A stretch of DNA of 64,000 bases, taken from Siccirubricoccus phaeus. Its GTDB lineage: Bacteria > Pseudomonadota > Alphaproteobacteria > Acetobacterales > Acetobacteraceae. The position numbers and the translations under genes were made by a program. The notes beneath the pieces are model-generated. The model saw only the letters and a program-made list of their open reading frames with translations, was not told the origin of the DNA and ran no database searches. Shown here one piece after another: positions 60,340 to 64,000 of this stretch; positions within the stretch are counted from its first letter, which is position 1; every line of letters starts with the position of its first letter. The stretch lies in assembly GCF_008360935.1 (NCBI RefSeq), contig NZ_SRXO01000007.1, positions 186,001 to 250,000 on the forward strand. Reading direction: 5' to 3'.

Positions 60340-61278
60340 ATGCGGAACGCCCTATGGGCCGCCGTCCTGGCGCTGCTGGCCCTGCCTGCCGCGGCGCAGA
60401 ATTGGCCCAGCTATCCGATCCAGCTCATCAACCCCTATCCCGCCGGCAGCACCACGGATCTGCTGGCGCGCGCCCTGGCCCCCGGCCTCTCCGCCCGCCT
60501 CGGCCAGCCCGTGGTGGTGGTGAATCGGGACGGCGCCGCGGGCAGCGTCGGCGTCGCCGCCGTCGCCAGGGCGGCGCCGGATGGCTACACCCTCACCTTC
60601 ACCGCCACCACGCCCCTCATCGTCAACCCCATGCTCCGGGGCGATCTCGGCTACACCCGTGAGTCGCTGGACGGGATCTGCCAGACCTACGACCACGCCT
60701 TCGCTCTGATCGTCCGCCCGGACTCCCCGCTGCGCGACCTCTCCGGCCTGCTGGCGGCGGCCAGGGAAAAGGGCAGCCTGCAATTCGGCCATCTCGGCAT
60801 CGGCTCCATCCAGCACCTGGCGGGCGTTTCCCTGGCCCAGGCGGCGGGGGTGGAGCTGGAGCCCATCACCTATCGCGGCGACGGCGCCGTGGTGGTGGAT
60901 GTGCAGGCCGGGCGGGTGGATTTCGGCATCACCGTCGCCGCCTTCGCGGTCAGCCAGCCGGTGCGCACCATCGCCCTCTTCGCCGCTGAGCGCTCCCCCG
61001 CCTTCCCCGGCGTGCCGACGGTGAAGGAGCTGGGCTATGAGGTCTCCGCCGCCAGCTATGGCGGCGTGCTGGCCCCCGCCGGCCTGCCGGCGCCGATCAA
61101 GGCCCGGCTGGAGGAAGCCTGCGCCGGCGCGGTGACGGATGAAGCTTATGTGGCGATGGCCCGCCGCACCCTGCAGCCCAGCCGGCCCTATCTGGACAGC
61201 GCCGCCTTCGCGGCGCGCATGCGCGAGGATGCCGCCGGCAAGGCGGTGCTGCTGCGCCGGATCGGGCTTTTGCAGTAG
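60340..61278 (+). CDS. Tripartite tricarboxylate transporter (Bug) substrate-binding protein
   Basis: 312 aa. The signal region MRNALWAAVLALLALPAAAQ precedes the family opening NWPSYPIQLINPYPAGSTTD, then RLGQPVVVVNRDGAAGSVGV and GVELEPITYRGDGAVVVDVQ. It is the third orphan Bug protein in the window. GGAGG about nine bases upstream supports the start. No TctAB partners adjoin it; it separates the parvulin gene from argJ, which are usually closer in related genomes, so it may be an insertion in that gene order. Confidence 0.88.
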   Translation: MRNALWAAVLALLALPAAAQNWPSYPIQLINPYPAGSTTDLLARALAPGLSARLGQPVVVVNRDGAAGSVGVAAVARAAPDGYTLTFTATTPLIVNPMLRGDLGYTRESLDGICQTYDHAFALIVRPDSPLRDLSGLLAAAREKGSLQFGHLGIGSIQHLAGVSLAQAAGVELEPITYRGDGAVVVDVQAGRVDFGITVAAFAVSQPVRTIALFAAERSPAFPGVPTVKELGYEVSAASYGGVLAPAGLPAPIKARLEEACAGAVTDEAYVAMARRTLQPSRPYLDSAAFAARMREDAAGKAVLLRRIGLLQ

Positions 61279-61355
61279 CGGCAGCGGCGGCATAAGGGCG
61301 TCCTGCATCACTGCGGGGGCCGTCTCTCCCCGCGCGCCTGAAGGGGGAATGCCAC

Positions 61356-62594
61356 ATGGCGGGTAAGGATCTGCCGGTATCGCCGCTCGCGGTACCGATG
61401 CCCGAGATGCCGGCTGTCGCCGGCGTCAGCCTGGGGATCATCGAGGCGGGCATCCGCTACAAGGGCCGCGCCGACCTGACGATGCTGGTCTTCGCCCCCG
61501 GCACCACCGTCGCCGGTGTCTTCACCAAAAGCCAATGCCCCGGCGCGCCGGTGGATTGGTGCCGCGCCGCGCTGAAGGGTGGCCGCGCGCGCGCCTTGGT
61601 GGTGAATGCCGGCAACGCCAATGTCTTCACCGGCAAGGCGGGGCGGGAGGCGGTGAATGCCACGGCCGAGGCCGCCGCCCAGCTCGTCGGCTGCAAGCCG
61701 CGCGAGGTCTTCCTCGCCTCCACCGGCGTCATCGGCGAGACCCTGCCGCATGAGAAGCTGACCGCCGCCCTGCCGGCCCTGCACGCCGCGCTCTCGCCGG
61801 AGCGCTGGCCGGAGGCCGCCCGCGGCATCATGACCACCGACACCTTCCCGAAGGCCGCGGTGCGCACTGCGGAGATCGCCGGCACCACGGTGACTATCGC
61901 CGGCATCGCCAAGGGCAGCGGCATGATCGCGCCGGACATGGCGACCATGCTGAGCTTCGTCGCGACCGATGCGAAGATCCCAGCCGCCGCCCTGCAGGCG
62001 CTGCTGAACAAGGGCGTGGCGAGGAGCTTCAACTGCATCACGGTGGACAGCGACACCTCCACCAGCGACACGCTGCTGCTCTTCGCCACGGGCGAGGCGA
62101 AGCACAAGCGCGTGCCGGCCGAAGGCGGTGCCATCCTGCGCGACTTCGCCAGGGCGCTGGACGATCTGCTGCTCGACCTCGCCCTGCAGGTGGCGAAGGA
62201 CGGGGAGGGGGCGCAGAAGCTCATCGAGATCAACGTGACCGGCGCGAAGACCGCCCGCTCGGCGCACAGGGTCGCCATGGCGGTGGCGAATTCGCCGCTG
62301 GTGAAGACCGCCATCGCCGGCGAGGACGCCAATTGGGGGCGCATCGTCATGGCGGTGGGCAAGGCGGGGGAGCCGGCGGATCGCGACCTGATCTCGGTGG
62401 CGGTCGGCGGCACCTGGATGGCCAGGGAAGGCGGCGTGGTGCCGGGCTATGACGAGACGCCCGTGGTCGCGCATATGAAGGGGCGGCAGGTGGAGATCAC
62501 CATCGATCTCGGCCTGGGCAAGGGCAAGGCCCGGGTTTGGACCTGCGACCTCACCCATGGCTATATCGACATCAACGGGTCCTACCGGTCCTGA
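61356..62594 (+). CDS. argJ: Glutamate N-acetyltransferase / amino-acid N-acetyltransferase
   Basis: 412 aa, family length. ArgJ transfers the acetyl group from acetylornithine to glutamate, closing the cyclic arginine pathway. The precursor is self-cleaved at an Ala-Thr bond, visible in KGSGMIAPDMATMLSFVATD, where the Thr becomes the nucleophile. Other blocks are GIIEAGIRYKGRADLTMLVF, NAGNANVFTGKAG and EVFLASTGVIGE; the C-terminus WTCDLTHGYIDINGSYRS is canonical. Whether it is bifunctional, also using acetyl-CoA, cannot be read from the sequence. Confidence 0.95.
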   Translation: MAGKDLPVSPLAVPMPEMPAVAGVSLGIIEAGIRYKGRADLTMLVFAPGTTVAGVFTKSQCPGAPVDWCRAALKGGRARALVVNAGNANVFTGKAGREAVNATAEAAAQLVGCKPREVFLASTGVIGETLPHEKLTAALPALHAALSPERWPEAARGIMTTDTFPKAAVRTAEIAGTTVTIAGIAKGSGMIAPDMATMLSFVATDAKIPAAALQALLNKGVARSFNCITVDSDTSTSDTLLLFATGEAKHKRVPAEGGAILRDFARALDDLLLDLALQVAKDGEGAQKLIEINVTGAKTARSAHRVAMAVANSPLVKTAIAGEDANWGRIVMAVGKAGEPADRDLISVAVGGTWMAREGGVVPGYDETPVVAHMKGRQVEITIDLGLGKGKARVWTCDLTHGYIDINGSYRS

Positions 62595-62714
62595 CCGCCG
62601 GACCGCCCGCCTCGCCGGCACAGCGGCAGGCCGCGCGTCGCCTGGCCCGCAACGGGCGCCGCCCGGGCATCGGCGCAACGGGCCGGCCCGGGCGCCCGGC
62701 CGCACCCTTCCCCG

Positions 62715-63035
62715 TCAGCGCCCTGGCGCCGGCCGGTTGAGCGGCGGGGTCGGCTGCGGCGCCGGGGCGGGCGCGCCGGGCGCGCCCTCCAGAACCGCGC
62801 CGCCGCCCCGATGCGCCTGGTTCGCCTCCGGCGTCCGCGGCCCCAGGTCGATCGGCGCGCTGGGCGAGGCATCCGAGCCCGAGCGGTCGCCGCTGCGTGG
62901 CGGCGGCGCGGGTGGCGACGGGAGGGGCCGCGCGGTCCCGGCGCCGGGCGAGCCGGTGGTGGTCTGGGCCTGCGGCAGGGCCGGGACAGCCAGCAAGCCG
63001 GCGCAGAGGGCGAATGGCAGCAGCAGAATCCGCAT
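62715..63035 (-). CDS. Small exported proline-rich protein, unknown function
   Basis: 106 aa. The ATG at 63035 opens a plausible signal peptide MRILLLPFALCAGLLAVPAL with cleavage near AQ, followed by a Pro/Ala/Gly-rich chain including RPLPSPPAPPPRSGDRSG and IDLGPRTPEANQAHRG. It is not recognised; it resembles the 97-residue protein at 54.7 kb only in composition and signal peptide. It converges on argJ. Given the GC bias, this call is moderate. Confidence 0.5.
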   Translation of the reverse strand: MRILLLPFALCAGLLAVPALPQAQTTTGSPGAGTARPLPSPPAPPPRSGDRSGSDASPSAPIDLGPRTPEANQAHRGGGAVLEGAPGAPAPAPQPTPPLNRPAPGR

Positions 63036-63389
63036 GGGTCGGGTCCATCGGAAGGTTCGCCCCCCCAACGTGATCCCGGGGGCCCGGTTTCGCCGCTGGC
63101 CGCCCGCCGCCCGCGGCCATGGGCGCCCTCCCGCTGGCCGAGGCGCGCCGCGACTCGGGACGGGCGCCGGGCCTTGGCGAGCCCGTGGCAGGGCGGGGGG
63201 CGTGACGGAGGCGCCGGCCGCCTTCCATCCGGATCCTGGTTTGCTCTCGTAAAGTATAAAGTCTACAACATTTTACCGACCTGGCCGGAAGGCGGGCCGT
63301 TCCTGCCGCGGCCGCTCCGGGCAGCGAGCCGGCGCGCCATGCCGTCCGGCTCAGCGCCAGGGGGCGGAAATTGAGTTAGATTGGACGGA
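63036..63389. other. Intergenic region upstream of the terminal glycosyltransferase
   Basis: A 354-bp divergent spacer. The left part is GC-rich and featureless; 63238-63280 is the most AT-rich stretch nearby and holds a candidate promoter. No gene was seen. Confidence 0.6.
63241..63269 (+). promoter_or_regulatory. Candidate promoter for the terminal glycosyltransferase
   Basis: TTGCTC (63241-63246) and TACAAC (63264-63269) are separated by 17 bases in an AT-rich island. GTAAA and TTTAC flank the -10 region as an inverted repeat (63249-63276), which may be an operator. The match to consensus is partial. Confidence 0.4.
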
Positions 63390-64000
63390 ATGTTCGAAGC
63401 TGTTCTGCCCGCGCTGCTGCCGGCGCTGCTCTTCGCCGGCCATGCCCTGTGGCGCTGGCGGCGGCTGCGCCTGCCGGCGGTGAAGGCGGAGGGGCGGGTG
63501 ACCCTGATCCTGCCCATCACCGGGCCGCAGCCCGGGCTGGAGGCGCTGCTGGATTGCCTGGCGGCGCAGAGCCTGCAGCCCCGGCGCCTGGTGGTGGCGG
63601 TGGAATCCAGGCTGGACCCGGCCCATGCCCGCATCACCGCCCTGGCGCATCGCTGCCCCTTCCCGGTGCAGGTGGTGCTGGCCGGCCACGTCCCCTGGCG
63701 GGGGCAGAAGAACACCAACATCATCAAGGGCATCAGCCTGGTGGATGAGGAGGATGACGCGGCGGTGCTGCTGGATGCCGATATCCGCCCGCAGCCCTGG
63801 TGGCTTTCCGCCGCCGCCTCCCCGGCCATCCTCGGCACGCATGACATCGTCACCGGCTTCCGCTGGCAGTCGCTGGAGGGTCGGGGCCTCATCGGCCATC
63901 TGGTGGCCTGGATCGACCGGATGGGGGCGGTGCTGATCCTGCCGCCGCGCTTCGGCCTGGTCTGGGGCGGTACGGTCGGCCTCTCCCGCCGCGCCCTGGC
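63390..64000 (+). CDS. Glycosyltransferase, ceramide-glucosyltransferase-like (N-terminal part)
   Basis: The first 203 codons of a gene that leaves the window at the right edge. It starts MFEAVLPALLPALLFAGHAL, a membrane-anchor helix, then RVTLILPITGPQPGLEALLD, HVPWRGQKNTNIIKGISLV and the metal-binding site DAAVLLDADIRPQPWWL, the D1/D2-type residues of family 2/21 glycosyltransferases. Relatives glycosylate ceramide or hopanoid lipids in the membrane. Only the catalytic front part is visible, so the acceptor is open. Confidence 0.8.
   Translation, partial: MFEAVLPALLPALLFAGHALWRWRRLRLPAVKAEGRVTLILPITGPQPGLEALLDCLAAQSLQPRRLVVAVESRLDPAHARITALAHRCPFPVQVVLAGHVPWRGQKNTNIIKGISLVDEEDDAAVLLDADIRPQPWWLSAAASPAILGTHDIVTGFRWQSLEGRGLIGHLVAWIDRMGAVLILPPRFGLVWGGTVGLSRRAL

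Overview
The window is a very GC-rich, tightly packed stretch of an alphaproteobacterial chromosome, most consistent with the Acetobacteraceae (Roseomonas-like). This assignment is inferred from a complete pqqABCDE cluster with a 26-residue PqqA, several orphan tripartite-tricarboxylate (Bug) binding proteins, a SecA with a C-terminal zinc motif next to a parvulin and argJ, and the base composition. No rRNA, tRNA, CRISPR array or intact insertion sequence was seen.

Layout: (1) 1-5.2 kb: start of icd, then asd on the minus strand, then pqqABCDE on the plus strand with translationally overlapped genes and a small membrane protein coupled to pqqE. (2) 5.2-10.5 kb: a four-hairpin repeat, a crotonase/metallo-hydrolase pair, a CPA2 antiporter, and a RidA-like gene coupled to an acetyltransferase gene. 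(3) 10.5-22.6 kb: a complete assimilatory nitrate operon on the minus strand, nasT - leader - nasS - nrtA - nrtB - nrtD - FAD oxidoreductase - nirA - Fe-S/CysJ-like reductase - nasA. The leader between nasT and nasS has a promoter followed within a few bases by two hairpins with six-base loops, the known ANTAR target architecture. NasT is therefore expected to control every gene after itself, including its own partner NasS.

(4) 22.7-35.2 kb: a catabolic-looking trio (Bug, M20 amidohydrolase, frameshifted DapA-family gene), then CinA, a flavodoxin-like protein, a PhnZ-like HD protein, two solute-binding proteins, an SPFH/NfeD pair and a luciferase-like oxidoreductase whose tail is encoded by a dispersed repeat. 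(5) 35.2-38.1 kb: a VapBC pair with a palindromic operator, a DUF445 protein, a small element with terminal inverted repeats, and inorganic pyrophosphatase. (6) 38.2-52.3 kb: a type I secretion locus made of an HlyD-type adaptor, two different ABC exporters, a coiled-coil membrane protein, two glycosyltransferases, a small RTX protein and, divergently, a 1210-residue RTX protein with three 381-bp tandem units. This is the best candidate in the window for a poorly described system: export and perhaps glycosylation of a surface Ca-binding protein.

(7) 52.4-64 kb: a Baeyer-Villiger-type monooxygenase with a coupled thioesterase, secA, a glutathione transferase, a tandem-repeat intergenic region, a parvulin, a third Bug protein, argJ and the start of a glycosyltransferase. 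Two families of GC-rich, multi-hairpin repeats (here called A and B) recur between genes across the window, mostly at 3' ends. Starts were chosen from ribosome-binding sites, overlaps and family length. All family assignments are from reading the sequence, with no database search.
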